A stretch of 64,000 bases of DNA. It comes from Glebionis coronaria. Taxonomy: Eukaryota; Streptophyta; Magnoliopsida; Asterales; Asteraceae. The notes under the pieces are model-generated. The model was not told the DNA's origin and did not search any database. It was given only the letters and a program-made list of their open reading frames with translations. Positions 12,060 to 22,968 of this stretch are shown piece after piece. The stretch spans positions 500,746,292 through 500,810,291 of the forward strand of contig CM046882.1 of the NCBI GenBank assembly GCA_025667525.1, in the 5' to 3' direction. The position numbers were made by a program, and so were the translations under genes. How positions within the stretch are numbered: position 1 is the first letter of the stretch; the number at the start of each line of letters is the position of its first letter.

Positions 12060-12140
12060 GCGGCAAGGGATTAAACAGGAACAGTGAATGGGAATAGAAA
12101 CAAAAACGGGGGGGATAACTTTTGACTAGGTCAAAATTTT
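12060..12140 (-). promoter_or_regulatory. Promoter-like block before ORF3 (X)
   Basis: Contains TTTGACTAGGTCAAA (inverted W-box cores), a G7 run on the plus strand, and GCCGCC on the minus strand, in the same order as in Y. Conservation of the block between copies supports a role, possibly stress-responsive initiation of ORF3. The factors are inferred from motif similarity only. Confidence 0.38.
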
Positions 12141-12418
12141 CCACAAGTTTGTCAACTTTGCCCCCTGAATTTTCTTTTTGCTTCATTCACTCATTCTTTT
12201 GGTTACCAAGTTTTGATACTTGTCACATTGATCCTATCTTATGTTAACTATCCAAGCCTTAGTGATTAACTTAACTTAACACAAGCACAAAACTATCCAC
12301 GACAAGCTTATAAGAAACAACACTACAAATGCCAAAGCAATCCAACCATTAACCATTAAGCTTTGTGAGTTTCCTTGAAAACTTTTGATGATCTTTTTGA
12401 TGTGAAAGATGATGAAAC

Positions 12419-13051
12419 ATTTTCTCCCCCTTAAACGATGACCCGTTTTCTATTTAAAGAGCTGTAGTCATTGTTTAACGAGGCACATGATGATGAAAAA
12501 ACATTTCCCAATTGATTTCTTGAAAAAGTGTGATTCGTGGTGTCAATAAGATTTCTCTTATTTTAAAAAATTAATGCACTGAGACGTACACTAATTCGTG
12601 TTAGACCAAGTTGTAAAGTAAACTTGATCCCTTTGCATGATTTGGCTTGTAAATCACGCCCGAGAAAATTAATTCCCGTTCTGAGCCAACGTTTTCCAAG
12701 GAAATACGTGACTTTAATATGAAAACCGGGTTGCAGTCTGAAATAACTACAAGCCATAATGGGCATGTTTTAAAAATGTACAACTTTTATACGGACTCTA
12801 TTTATGGCACCGTGTCAATATTGATCGACATTTCTAAGGCCGTAAATATTACCGTACTAAAAGACATGCTCGTTTTAAACGAAAAATATTTTTGGTTTTT
12901 CTTGATTTTATAATTTTTATGGTTTTTCTATGTTTTATATTTTTTATGGTTTTTCTTGGTGTTATATTTTTGTATTTTCTTTTTGTGTTTAATATATTTA
13001 CGATAATATACATGATCACGAACAAAGGATACTCTGAATAGTTTACCACGA
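12419..13051 (-). other. 3' spacer of Copia X pol with polypurine tract
   Basis: Homologous to 3598-4258. The minus strand reads TTTAAGGGGGAGAAA at the low end, and the TTTTATGG repeat is present in about two copies near 12905-12975. No gene was seen. Between here and the promoter-like block (12141-12418) there is only AT-rich DNA shared with Y. Confidence 0.7.
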
Positions 13052-16000
13052 CTATTCAGCTGATTCTTCTGCCAACTCTTTGAGAGTCGCTGGAGTGAAT
13101 GATTTCATGCCAAGCTTGTCGATCAAAAACTCGATTCGTCCTCGATCTAAGGCTTTGGTGAACATATCCGCCAGCTGATACTCAGTAGTGACAAAATACA
13201 GCTCGATCACTCCGTTCTCCACCTGCTCCTTAATGAAATGGTAGCGAATGTCTATGTGCTTGGCCCGGGAGTGTTGAACATAGTTGCAGCAAAGGGCAAT
13301 GGCGCTCTTGTTGTCACAATACATCGGGATTTTGTTAAATCCAAGACCGTAGTCAGTTAATTGTGATCTCATCCAAAGGACTTGAGCACAACAACCGGAC
13401 ATGGCGATGTATTCAGCCTCCGTGCTTGATATTGCAGCGCTTTTCTGCCTTTTTGAAGACCAACTGATCAATCTATCTCCTAGGAGTTGCACAGATCCAG
13501 AAGTGCTACGCCTCGTATCTTGACATCCAGCATGATCGGCATCTGCGTATGATATTAAAGCAATCGAGGAATCTTTCGGATACCATAGACCACGATGAAG
13601 TGTTCCTTTTAGATACCGAAAGATCCTTTTCACAACATGTAAGTGCTTTTCGGTAGGCCGAGCCTGATACCGGGCACACATGCATACAGCAAATTGCAAA
13701 TCAGGCCTGCTAGCAGTCAGATAGAGAAGGGTGCCAATCATTCCACGGTAAAGTTTCGGATCAACAATAATCCCATCCCTATCTTCATCTAACTTGGATT
13801 TCTCCACCATTGGAGTGTCTACGGGGTCACAATTCTCAAAGTTATATTTCTTAAGAGATTCTAGAGCATATTTGGATTGATTAATAAAGATGCCTCTGGG
13901 ATTCTGAGAAATCTGTAATCCTAAGAAAAATGAAATTTTTCCCATCATCGACATCTGAAAGCGTGTGGACATTATCTTCTCAAATTGTTTAGACAATTCT
14001 ATGTTAGTGGCAGCAAAAATTATATCATCAACATAAATTTGTACCAGAAGCATGTCGTTGCCGTCCTTGAGAGTGAATAGAGTGGGGTCCACTTTGCCTT
14101 TGGAGAAGCCTTCCGACATGAGATACGTTGACAGGAGATCATACCACGCGCGTGGAGCTTGTTTCAACCCATAGAGAGCCTTCTTAAGCTTGTACACATG
14201 GTTAGGAGACTCCGTACTTACGAACCCATCCGGTTGACTAACATAAACCTCTTCCCTTAGTTCACCGTTCAAAAATGCCGTCTTCACATCCATTTGATAG
14301 ACGATCATGTTCATATGAGCAGCAAACGCAAGAAATAGTCTAATCGCCTCCAATCTAGCCACAGGAGCAAAAGATTCCTCAAAGTCTATACCCAAGGCTT
14401 GTTTATATCCTCTAGCGACCAGTCTTGCTTTATTCTTCAATACCGAACCCATCTCATCAAGTTTAACCTTATAAACCCATAACAAAGTAAGGATGTTAAC
14501 CTTGTCAGGGCGAGGAACCAATTCCCATACTTCTAGTCGTTTGAATTCATTGAGTTCCTCCTGCATAGCTTCGATCCAAGATGATTGGGTCATAGCCTGC
14601 TGCCAATTTTTGGGTTCAACTTCAGAGAGAAATGCATCAAAGTAACAATATAGTGCACTCTCTTGTAGTTGATGGCGTGTAGAGACTGGTCGATCTAGAT
14701 CTCCAATAACATTCCTAATTGGGTGATCTTTTGTCCATTTAGTGCTATGGTTTTCAATCCTAGGTGGTCTGGAGTGAACAATAGAAGGAGCTTCTTCTGA
14801 GGTAGACGCGGCTGAAGGGTTTTCAGGGATCGCTATACCAAAGAAAGGAAGCTCTTGCAAGTGAGCATATTCCAAGTCGTGATCAGTAGAATCCTCTTCT
14901 ACATCATTAGGCACAAGTAGGGGTGATGATTCAGGTGTAGTTTGAGAATCACTTGGTGAAGGTGCATCCGGTTCAATGTGAATTGTAGATGCATTAGATA
15001 AAGGTTCGTTAACTTGAGCAACCACTTCAGGTATTGGAGCAATTACTACAGGTGCTGGAACTTCATCAGTCGGGGGATCGAAGAATTCATCAAACAACGG
15101 TTGAAACAGTTTATCCCACTCGGGCCTTGATGGTGGTAAAAATGATGTAGAAGTAGGATTGTTGGGAACTAATCCGGAACTTATAGCACCGGGTCCCATC
15201 TCATGAAGCGCGGGTTCAGAGCTGTGTTGCTCAAAAGCCATCGCTGTCAGCTCGTCGAAATCAGCGTCCATAGTTTCTACAATCTTGCCAAGACGACGGT
15301 TATAGATTCGGTATGCTCTTTTGGACGGTGAGTAACCAATGAAAATACCTATGTCGGCTTTTGGTTGAAGCTTACCCAAGTTCTCACTATTGATGTTTGG
15401 ATAACACAGAGCACCAAACACATGGAAAAATGAAACATCGGGTTTGCGGTCATGTAGAAGCTCATAAGGTGTTTTTCCATGGCGTTTCCGAATGATAGAA
15501 CGGTTTTGGGTGAAACATGCAGTAGAAATAGCCTCTGCCCACAAGAACAATGGAGCGTTCGCATAAATAAGCATGGTCCTAGCAGCTTCCATAAGTGTGC
15601 GATTTCGTCTTTCAACGACACCGTTTTGTTGTGGAGTGCGTGCAGCGGATGTTTCATGTGATATACCAACTCCTTCATAATAATCACGAAGAGTCTGGTT
15701 TACGAACTCTGTACCATTGTCTGTACGAATGCGGCGGACAGTGGTATTCAAACGTACCTGAATGAACTTCAGAAAAGTGATGATAGCTTTTGGTGCTTCA
15801 TCCTTTGTACGTAGAAATCTAACCCATGTAAACCTGGAAAAATCATCCACAATGACGAGAATGAATTTCTTACCGCTCACACTTTCAGTTCTCATCGGTC
15901 CACAAAGATCCATATGCAAAAGATGAAGTTTTTCTTGATTAGTGTCTTCAGCTTTGGGTTTGTAAGATTTCTTGGTGCTTTTCCCCCTTGAACACGCGGA

Positions 16001-16519
16001 ACATAAATGATCCTTGTGAAATTTAAGCTTGGGAAGACCACGAACTAACTCGTTTTTAGCCAGATGATTAATAGCATCAAAATTAAGATGAGATAATCTG
16101 TGATGCCATAACCATGACTTGGTCTTAGAAGCTTTAGAGAGAAGACATACTGGAGAAGCGGCCATCATGTCTTGTAAGGACAAAGTGTAAAGATTTGCAC
16201 CACGAGATCCCTTCAACAAATCTTTTCCTTCCAAGTTGCGGATGAAACAAGTGTGTTGTCGAAAAGCAACCTCAAGGTTGGAATCACAAAACTGTCCTAC
16301 TGAGAATAAGTTGTGACCAAGACCTTCTACATAGTATACCCTAGAAATCGTCACGTTTCCAATCTGATATTCACCATACCCCATAATCTTTGCTATATGA
16401 TCATTCCCAAATTTAACCGTACCAAGAAACTTGCTGACGAAATTTCGGAGCATCGAGCGATTTCCGGTCATATGTTTTGAACAACCGGAGTCCAAATACC
16501 ACAGGATGATTTGGACCAC
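13052..16519 (-). CDS. pol: Copia X Pol polyprotein (protease, integrase, reverse transcriptase, RNase H)
   Basis: Open frame of 1155 codons with all Copia Pol domains in the Ty1-copia order. Protease active site DSG at residues 10-12; pre-integrase zinc site with H139/H144 and C173/C176; integrase catalytic D204, D267 and E303; a linker of about 250 residues; reverse transcriptase with YVDD near residue 829; RNase H with SYADADHAG near 990 and SSTEAEY near 1030. No inactivating stop was seen. It has no ATG of its own upstream of the protease: the frame opens after a TGA at 16531-16529 and overlaps the end of gag by about 50 bases in the -1 frame. Expression therefore needs frameshifting or splicing. 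Confidence 0.93.
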   Translation of the reverse strand: MVQIILWYLDSGCSKHMTGNRSMLRNFVSKFLGTVKFGNDHIAKIMGYGEYQIGNVTISRVYYVEGLGHNLFSVGQFCDSNLEVAFRQHTCFIRNLEGKDLLKGSRGANLYTLSLQDMMAASPVCLLSKASKTKSWLWHHRLSHLNFDAINHLAKNELVRGLPKLKFHKDHLCSACSRGKSTKKSYKPKAEDTNQEKLHLLHMDLCGPMRTESVSGKKFILVIVDDFSRFTWVRFLRTKDEAPKAIITFLKFIQVRLNTTVRRIRTDNGTEFVNQTLRDYYEGVGISHETSAARTPQQNGVVERRNRTLMEAARTMLIYANAPLFLWAEAISTACFTQNRSIIRKRHGKTPYELLHDRKPDVSFFHVFGALCYPNINSENLGKLQPKADIGIFIGYSPSKRAYRIYNRRLGKIVETMDADFDELTAMAFEQHSSEPALHEMGPGAISSGLVPNNPTSTSFLPPSRPEWDKLFQPLFDEFFDPPTDEVPAPVVIAPIPEVVAQVNEPLSNASTIHIEPDAPSPSDSQTTPESSPLLVPNDVEEDSTDHDLEYAHLQELPFFGIAIPENPSAASTSEEAPSIVHSRPPRIENHSTKWTKDHPIRNVIGDLDRPVSTRHQLQESALYCYFDAFLSEVEPKNWQQAMTQSSWIEAMQEELNEFKRLEVWELVPRPDKVNILTLLWVYKVKLDEMGSVLKNKARLVARGYKQALGIDFEESFAPVARLEAIRLFLAFAAHMNMIVYQMDVKTAFLNGELREEVYVSQPDGFVSTESPNHVYKLKKALYGLKQAPRAWYDLLSTYLMSEGFSKGKVDPTLFTLKDGNDMLLVQIYVDDIIFAATNIELSKQFEKIMSTRFQMSMMGKISFFLGLQISQNPRGIFINQSKYALESLKKYNFENCDPVDTPMVEKSKLDEDRDGIIVDPKLYRGMIGTLLYLTASRPDLQFAVCMCARYQARPTEKHLHVVKRIFRYLKGTLHRGLWYPKDSSIALISYADADHAGCQDTRRSTSGSVQLLGDRLISWSSKRQKSAAISSTEAEYIAMSGCCAQVLWMRSQLTDYGLGFNKIPMYCDNKSAIALCCNYVQHSRAKHIDIRYHFIKEQVENGVIELYFVTTEYQLADMFTKALDRGRIEFLIDKLGMKSFTPATLKELAEESAE

Positions 16520-19500
16520 CTGAAAATATCACCACACAAAGACAATGTAGAGGTATCGGAATCTGAGTGTTCCTTGTTATTAGCAGGTACAGATTTAATA
16601 ATCTTAGATTTGCTAACTCTAGGTTTCTTAGATTTCCTAGCCTTCTTCTTCTTAATTGGTGGTGTAGATTCTAATTGGCTCAAATCCTGAGGTATTTCTA
16701 CACTGATAGGCACTATAGTGGGGGCTGACCTAATTAAAGGGCGCTGTTTCCTTACTTGAGTGCAAGTGTTCCTAACTAAAGGACGCTCAGACCTAACCTC
16801 AATGGATGCATTCCTAGTTAAAGGGCACATTTTACCATCGAGAGTAAAGGTCCTACCAGTGGGACGCCATTGCCAGCCAACTTGGGCACGAGTTCTACCC
16901 GTTGGCTTCCATTCAAGACCATTCTTAATAGCATTCATTTCATTAACGTGATCAATCAGACACAAATCATGACGCTGGGAAAACATACATTCATTACAAT
17001 TCCAACAATTTAAATCAGAATTCACGAATGGTTTAGGCTGCTGCACAGGCGCAGAGCTTTTAGTCTTAACATGATTCGTTTTATTTAAAACTGAACTAGC
17101 ATTCCTATTGTGGACTTCTACTTTCTTCTTTGTGGCACTACTAGTGGCGGGCTTGATCTTAGCTTTCTTGAGTGGCGATCCTTTAGCCTTAGTAGTCTCT
17201 TTTAATCCTGTAGAAGGCAAATTGGGAATATTAGCAGCAGATTTTAAAGGTGTCTTACTTGATTGTGCCAATGACGGTTTCGCTCCTGGAGTCTTATTAA
17301 ATGGAGTGACAGCAATGGGCCTATTGTTAAGTAGTGCAGAACCTGGTGTACCTATGTATTGCAAATAAGCCAAGCAATATTGAACTCGCTTAACATATTC
17401 ATGAGCCGAATAATAGTCGCTGCTTAAGGGATCTAAGGCATAAAGATCGTCTACAATATCCCTAAGAAGATCGACATGCTTAATGGCATTCCTCATATAA
17501 TCATCATAGGTAAGCTGGTTTCTCTTATGAAGCGGATTCTTATAAAGCACTACTTTCTTGGTTGTTGGAGCACTAGTGGACGGTGCAGAGTCGGTAGCTA
17601 AGTTATCAACAACTTCTTGTCGGGTGAGAAGAAGTATCTCCTTTAACTCAGCCAAAACCATATTTTTGTCTATGAGCAGGATGTTCAAGTCATAGATTTC
17701 TTCGCACTTTTGGTTCAGTTGTTCAACATAATATTGTTGCTGTGTCGCATTAAAAGCGAAGCGTTCTTCTAGTGAACCATAAAGAGCGGATAGTCCCTGC
17801 CTTGTCCGATCCATCTCCCCTAGAACAGTTGATAGTCTAATTTCTAAGACCTGGTTTTTAGACTCTGCGGCCTCTAGTTCCATTCTTAATGTTTCCTTTG
17901 ATGATATCTCTCTCTTCAATCTCATGATTTCTTCCTCTAATGTCTTAACAATTGCAATCATCTTGTCACTTGTCTCAACACCGTTTTCACAAACATTTGA
18001 TATCAAAAGATTTTCATTTTGAGCTTGTTGTTTTAATTCTAAAGATATACAATGTTGTTCTAGTTGATTAAAGCGTTGAGAAAGTAAATTATAAGAATCT
18101 TGTAGCTTTAAAAACTCAGCGTTAGATTCGTGACAAGAATGATTATCTACCTCATTTACAGTTTCAGCAACATTTACAGAAATATCACAAACATCATCAC
18201 AAATATCCTCACAAATATTCACAGCATCACAATTCATCATAGCGGATGTAAGCTCATTCGAATATTTAACATTTACAATAGTAAGCACATCACACGAGAT
18301 TATTTCGGACAAGAATCGGTCATATTCGGTTGAAATCTTTTCCTTTTCAATTAGTTGCAGTTCGTAAGCGGTGTCCATTTCATAAAACACTTTTTGAACT
18401 TCACCAATTTCAAACTGAAGATTTTCCTTAAGAGATGCAAAACTTCCTTTTAGACTTTCGACAAACGGATTGATCTTAGTTTTAAACACCTCGTTCATGT
18501 GTTTGAAAGCCCATTCTCCGGCGTTTAAGCCATTTGAAGTCGTACATTCCAAAATGACCTTGTCAAAGTTAGTAAAGTATCGGTTAATCTCTTTCAAGTT
18601 TAACCATACAGTGCTAACAGGTGGAAGATTCTTTGGAATTTCCTTAGGACCTTCCATGTTGACAAGTGTAGGAAATGTACTAGGGCGTTCTTCCTCTAAC
18701 ATGTAGGTTGGTGCTGTAATGAGATCTTTATCCATATGGAAGCGAACTCTAAAATCAGTTTTAGCAAGCTCCTTATTCATTTTAAAATAATCACACTCGG
18801 GATATTTTTCTGAATTGTATGACCGATCCTCATCAACTAGAACCTTACTTGTTCGATCATTGGGAAAAACAATCGGGTCTAAAGCCAATCCTAATTGAGT
18901 TGCATTATAAAGTCTAGGACTATGTCTTAAAGCTTGTTTTGCATATCGTGGATTAGGGGGAAGGCCTTTTAGACGTGATAAGTTAAACTCTTTAAACGAA
19001 GCATCAAATAAGTGAACTAGTTGTGAAGCAGCATATTGTCTTAACAGCAAGTAGTCTAGACTTCTAATCTTATTAGTAGCATTAATCTCCATTTCAGTCT
19101 TCTTAGATTCGAGTAATTCAAAATCAGTTTGAAGTTTTTGAAAATTAGTGACCACTAACTCCTTTTCTTTAAGTTCACTAGACAGATTTGCTCTTAAGTT
19201 TTCGATTTCTTGCAAGTGACTCATTTGTTTGTTTCTAAAATGATCATATTCGAGATTTGTGAGAACACTAGACGAAGGCACTAATTCCAAAGTTTGTACT
19301 TTCTCATTGCTTAAGGCAAGCTCATCAGACAAATTCTTATTCTTAGCTAAGGTTTCTAAGAGTGCAGCATTCATTTGGCTAAGTAATGTAGCAGGAACCA
19401 TGACCAAATCTTGTTGAGCAGGAGTAGGCGTATGCGAAATAGATCCCGGTTGTGATTCACTCAAAGTCTGGGGACTCACATTGATATTGCTATCATTGTT

Positions 19501-21312
19501 TGTCTCCTCGTTTGAAAGACTCACCACCGAAGATTCATTCGAATTAGCACTCTCTTGCCCAACTTGATGTGGTTGAATACTAGCATCAGTGGCATTATCG
19601 GTGTTATTAATAAATACCTCGGATTTCTTATCTGGCCCTAAGCTGGAGAAAGTTGCCATGAAAGCAGCCTTTGCAGTTTGAAAGTCATCACAGTCGGAAT
19701 CATACGCATCAAGATCATCGGCTTGGTAAGCTGCATTTTGCGTAGTGACAACGTCTTGTTCAGCAATCCCTGGGTCAGCAAGAAATGCAAGCTCCTCTTC
19801 ATCAAGTTCCCTTCCTTGCGCCTGAGCATTTACCAGATAGATCTTTTCTGCAAACCACTGTCCATCCCTTCTCCTCTTGGGTTTCTTACAATCCCTGGAC
19901 ATATGACCCTCTTCCTTGCAGTTGTAGCATGTGATCATTCTCAACTTGCCTGTATTAGCCCGTGGAGGATTGTTGACCATAGGAGCAGGAGCAGGAGTAA
20001 TCGTGCGAGCATTGGTTGAAGTGGAAGATCTCCCCTGATATGGTTGAATTGGCTGAACCATTACCCTGCCATTCTCAATTGTAGCTTGTTGGCGAGAATT
20101 GGATGAATTCCTCAACTGATTGTTGGTAGGAGCTGATCCTCTGAATCCTCGTTTGCTTAAAGTTCTTGTGAGATAAGCAGACATAGTAGTTAGCACTTCA
20201 ACTGGGTCAGCTCCTTGTTGGAAAACAGGAACAGGGACTTCTTCATCATCACAATACAGTGCTTGATCTGGATGAGCTGCATAATCAGTAGAAGGAATAC
20301 TCATTTGATCAGGGTAGCTTGTTTGATATGCTGCATTCTCTTGATAAGACGAATATGAAGGCTGAGCATAAGGTGCAACATTTGCTGGATGAAGTTGTGA
20401 ACCATACTGTGGTGAAGGTGCATTGAACCGATACTGTTGCTGATGTGAGGTGGGAGGTTGTGGTAAAATCGAGTATTGTGGAAAAGTTGGTGTTATGTAA
20501 GGTGAAGGATGATAGGCTTGATGTCCCAAAATATAAGGTGTGTTGTTGTGTGATAAGCTTGGTTGATTCGCCATCAAAGCTAAGGAATCTGGGTACATAC
20601 CGCGAGGAGAACGGTGCATAATCACATGCTTCTCATGTTGCTGAAGAAAAGCATAGATTTGATCTAAGTTGCACTTATGCAAATCCCGGGTTAACTTCAC
20701 ATCGGTAATATACTCACCCCATTCAGCTTGAGGTAAAGTATTCAAGAACTTGGTGTTAACCTGGTATGGAGCAATTACCAGATTGTATACATTCAGATCA
20801 TTCATTAAAGTAGTGAATCTGAAGTAGTAATCGTGTAGTGTTTCCCCTGGGCTGTATGTGAATCTATCAAACAAATCATACAACTGACACTCCCTTTCTT
20901 GTTTGGTGAGAGACGTGCCTTGTAGCAACACCTTTAACCGTTCCCATAAATCTTTTGCCACTGTATACTGACTTACCATCCTATAAATATCATGGGGAAG
21001 AGCTTGAAGAATTGTTTGAAGAGCTTTTTCATCTGCATCTGCAACAAGTTGTTGAGCTGGAGTGAGTTCTTCAAATTCTCGTGGTCTAGTCACGTTGTCA
21101 ACCGTGATGGTACCATAGTCGAGTGGACCATTCAAAATCGATTTGACCATAAGCCTTCCGTATGTCGGTTTCCCCTTTAGATATTGCATCATTCGACCTT
21201 GCCATGCCTCAAACACCTCTTTAATAAGCATCGGTGGACGACTATCAGTCCCCGTTATGATCGAGATATCCGTAAGAGATGTCATCTGAGGCATTAATGA
21301 ACTTGGATTCAT
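16468..21312 (-). CDS. gag: Copia X Gag with long coiled-coil extension
   Basis: The start is chosen at the ATG at 21312, following a splice-acceptor-like site; the frame is open a few codons further but without ATG. Residues of about 20-240 form the Copia capsid-type domain (UBN2 family). A Gln/Pro/Tyr-rich stretch follows, then a CCHC zinc knuckle [14 protein letters not shown] near residue 462. After it comes a very long helical, coiled-coil-rich region (about 640-1300), a second Cys/His cluster [16 protein letters not shown] near 1435, Arg-rich repeats of the type WKPTGR and PLVRN, and a basic tail. At about 1615 residues it is several times longer than a Tnt1-like Gag. It ends about 50 bases into pol. 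Confidence 0.9.
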   Translation of the reverse strand: MNPSSLMPQMTSLTDISIITGTDSRPPMLIKEVFEAWQGRMMQYLKGKPTYGRLMVKSILNGPLDYGTITVDNVTRPREFEELTPAQQLVADADEKALQTILQALPHDIYRMVSQYTVAKDLWERLKVLLQGTSLTKQERECQLYDLFDRFTYSPGETLHDYYFRFTTLMNDLNVYNLVIAPYQVNTKFLNTLPQAEWGEYITDVKLTRDLHKCNLDQIYAFLQQHEKHVIMHRSPRGMYPDSLALMANQPSLSHNNTPYILGHQAYHPSPYITPTFPQYSILPQPPTSHQQQYRFNAPSPQYGSQLHPANVAPYAQPSYSSYQENAAYQTSYPDQMSIPSTDYAAHPDQALYCDDEEVPVPVFQQGADPVEVLTTMSAYLTRTLSKRGFRGSAPTNNQLRNSSNSRQQATIENGRVMVQPIQPYQGRSSTSTNARTITPAPAPMVNNPPRANTGKLRMITCYNCKEEGHMSRDCKKPKRRRDGQWFAEKIYLVNAQAQGRELDEEELAFLADPGIAEQDVVTTQNAAYQADDLDAYDSDCDDFQTAKAAFMATFSSLGPDKKSEVFINNTDNATDASIQPHQVGQESANSNESSVVSLSNEETNNDSNINVSPQTLSESQPGSISHTPTPAQQDLVMVPATLLSQMNAALLETLAKNKNLSDELALSNEKVQTLELVPSSSVLTNLEYDHFRNKQMSHLQEIENLRANLSSELKEKELVVTNFQKLQTDFELLESKKTEMEINATNKIRSLDYLLLRQYAASQLVHLFDASFKEFNLSRLKGLPPNPRYAKQALRHSPRLYNATQLGLALDPIVFPNDRTSKVLVDEDRSYNSEKYPECDYFKMNKELAKTDFRVRFHMDKDLITAPTYMLEEERPSTFPTLVNMEGPKEIPKNLPPVSTVWLNLKEINRYFTNFDKVILECTTSNGLNAGEWAFKHMNEVFKTKINPFVESLKGSFASLKENLQFEIGEVQKVFYEMDTAYELQLIEKEKISTEYDRFLSEIISCDVLTIVNVKYSNELTSAMMNCDAVNICEDICDDVCDISVNVAETVNEVDNHSCHESNAEFLKLQDSYNLLSQRFNQLEQHCISLELKQQAQNENLLISNVCENGVETSDKMIAIVKTLEEEIMRLKREISSKETLRMELEAAESKNQVLEIRLSTVLGEMDRTRQGLSALYGSLEERFAFNATQQQYYVEQLNQKCEEIYDLNILLIDKNMVLAELKEILLLTRQEVVDNLATDSAPSTSAPTTKKVVLYKNPLHKRNQLTYDDYMRNAIKHVDLLRDIVDDLYALDPLSSDYYSAHEYVKRVQYCLAYLQYIGTPGSALLNNRPIAVTPFNKTPGAKPSLAQSSKTPLKSAANIPNLPSTGLKETTKAKGSPLKKAKIKPATSSATKKKVEVHNRNASSVLNKTNHVKTKSSAPVQQPKPFVNSDLNCWNCNECMFSQRHDLCLIDHVNEMNAIKNGLEWKPTGRTRAQVGWQWRPTGRTFTLDGKMCPLTRNASIEVRSERPLVRNTCTQVRKQRPLIRSAPTIVPISVEIPQDLSQLESTPPIKKKKARKSKKPRVSKSKIIKSVPANNKEHSDSDTSTLSLCGDIFRWSKSSCGIWTPVVQNI

Positions 21313-21320
21313 TGTGATCA

Positions 21321-22197
21321 CTTAACAGACTCAAAGATTATCGGTTGATCGAGCAGTGAAGAAAGGTTGAGAATTTGTGTTGTGTTGGTTAAACTCAAGA
21401 TTAAATCCACTAAAGATCGTCGAAAAAACTCAAATACCCCTTGAACTTGCTTATACAGAATAACCCAAACTCAGAATAAACCCTTATTCGGAATAATGCC
21501 TATTCGGAATAATCCTATGCTGAAAAATACCCTATTCGGAATAAACTCTATGCAGAATAACCCTTATGCGGAAAAACCCCTATTCGGAATGTTTTCTTCA
21601 ATTCGGAATATTTTGGCAATTTGGCTTATTCGGAAAAACTGGTCTATTCGGAATGATGGCAATTCGGAATATTTCCTAATTTTGGCTATTCGGAAAATTG
21701 GTGTCTATTCGGAAAAGTTGGCTATTCGGAAAATTGGTGTCTATTCGGAACGATTGGCTATTCGGAAAAAATCTTCTATTCGGAAAAAACTTCTATTCGG
21801 AAAAAACTTCTATTCGGAAAAAACTTCTATTCGGAAAAAACTTCTCTATTCGGAAAATTTTCTTCTATTCGGAAAAAATTCTCTATTCGGAAAAATTTCT
21901 TCTATTCGGAAACTCCTCCTATTCGGAATAAACTGTCTATGCTGAAAATCCTCCTATTCGGAATCCTATTCGGAAAAAACTGGAAGAAATTGTTTCCGAG
22001 ACTTAAAAAGAAGCTTTTAACCCCGATTTTTGATCCAAAACCACAAAAAGTTTTATGATTTTTACCAAAATAAGCTAAACCCAATCCTTATCAATCAATA
22101 CCAATAACAAAAACACCAAAAACAACAAGATTCAAGATTGATTTTTCCTAAAGATCACTAATAGATTCAAAAACTAAAAAAGCAACACAATCCTTAC
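21321..22197 (-). other. Candidate leader intron before gag (X)
   Basis: Donor ATTTAAG|GTAAGGATT at 22198/22197 is close to the ideal plant donor. The acceptor GTCTGTTAAG|TGATCACA lies eight bases before the gag ATG. Y has equivalent sites. The interval contains the leader array. Confidence 0.45.
21475..21985. repeat. CGGAA tandem array 3 (X leader)
   Basis: Plus-strand units are mostly CTATTCGGAAAA followed by a short spacer (CTT, GTTGG, ATTGGTGT). About 25-30 copies are present, tightest at 21775-21850 where the unit is 17 bp. A few carry TATGCGGAA or degenerate TATGCTGAA. It sits between the primer site and gag. Confidence 0.9.
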
Positions 22198-22206
22198 CTT
22201 AAATCA

Positions 22207-22226
22207 CCCCATAGCTCTTGATACCA
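22207..22226 (-). other. Primer binding site of Copia X (tRNA-iMet type)
   Basis: The minus strand reads TGGTATCAAGAGCTATGG two bases after the LTR end. It matches the plant initiator tRNA-Met 3' complement (TGGTATCAGAGC) with one inserted A. Confidence 0.8.
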
Positions 22227-22228
22227 AA

Positions 22229-22559
22229 TGTAGAAATTGATAACCTATGAATCTATGAAGTGGGTTGATGTTTTTCTAGTGAGAGAAACTAGAGAGAGAA
22301 AGTGAGAGAAATATATGGAAGATTTTATTACTATGAAATGTGAATGAAACAACAACCAACCCCTTTCCTTAGTGGAAAGGGGTATTTATAGTCCAAGCTA
22401 AACATTGGGCTTGGGCCGGTCCATGACAAGCCCATGGACCGGTTCTTACTTAAGTTAATAAGCAAATAACAACTATTATCTAACTACGAGCTATTACAAC
22501 ATGAATATTATTGTGGAGTGACCGATACTTCTAATATACGTAGAAACGTATTTCTAACA
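22229..22559 (-). repeat. 5' LTR of Copia X
   Basis: Begins TGTTAGAAATACG (22559) and ends TACA (22229), directly followed by the primer site. TATAAATA lies at 22390-22383 on the minus strand. Upstream of it is a 10-bp inverted repeat with a 7-base spacer (22416-22442). The high end abuts Y pol, which marks the insertion point. Confidence 0.88.
22416..22442. promoter_or_regulatory. U3 palindrome CCGGTCCATG/CATGGACCGG in LTR of X
   Basis: Perfect 10-bp inverted repeat with spacer ACAAGCC, about 25 bp upstream of the TATA box. The Y LTR has a different but equally perfect palindrome at the same place with the same spacer, so paired changes have occurred. Confidence 0.7.
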
Positions 22560-22968
22560 ACCATGACTTGGTCTTAGATGCTTTAGAGAGAAGACATACT
22601 GGAGAGGCGGCCATCATGTCTTGTAGGGACAACGTATAAAGATTTGCACCACGAGATCCCTTCAACAAGTCTTTTCCTTCCAAGTTGCGGATGAAACAAG
22701 TATGTTGTCGAAAAGCAACCTCAAGGTTGGAATCACAAAACTGTCCTACTGAAAATAAGTTATGACCAAGACCTTCTACATAGTATACCCTTGAAATCGT
22801 AACGTTTCCAATCTGATATTCACGATACCCCATTATCTTTGCAATATGATCATTACCGAATTTGACCGTTCCAAGAAACTTGCTGACGAAATTTCGGAGC
22901 ATCGAGCGATCTCCGGTCATATGCTTTGAACAACCGGAGTCCAAATACCAGAGGATGATTTGGACCAC
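22560..22968 (-). pseudogene. Copia Y pol, first part: protease and start of pre-integrase
   Basis: Encodes the DSG protease domain and continues to SKTKSWL, where X's LTR begins. The frame then runs into LTR sequence and stops at 22531. Its other half is at 7301-4259. It overlaps Y gag in the -1 frame exactly as in X. Confidence 0.88.

Larger units (their letters stand above)
7302..22559 (-). mobile_element. Nested Copia LTR retrotransposon X (3' LTR deleted)
   Basis: Same family and strand as Y, inserted into Y's pol. The 5' LTR begins with TGTTAGAAATACG at 22559, directly against Y pol sequence. Gag and pol are both open, so X looks younger than Y. After pol come the purine tract, the promoter-like block, the array and ORF3, which is cut at 7301/7302 and runs straight into Y's pol. 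The expected 3' LTR and the second copy of the target duplication (ACCAT is the candidate at 22560-22564) are absent, which indicates a deletion across the 3' end after insertion. Confidence 0.85.

Noticed and set aside
16468..16531. Classical -1 slippery heptamer for gag/pol
   Set aside because: No heptamer of the right form in the gag frame; candidates such as TCAAAAC have the wrong identity pattern.
1..22559. Two tandem complete Copia elements rather than a nested pair
   Set aside because: Y pol pieces at 22560 and 7301 are complementary halves of one gene, and an LTR abuts the break; nesting explains both.
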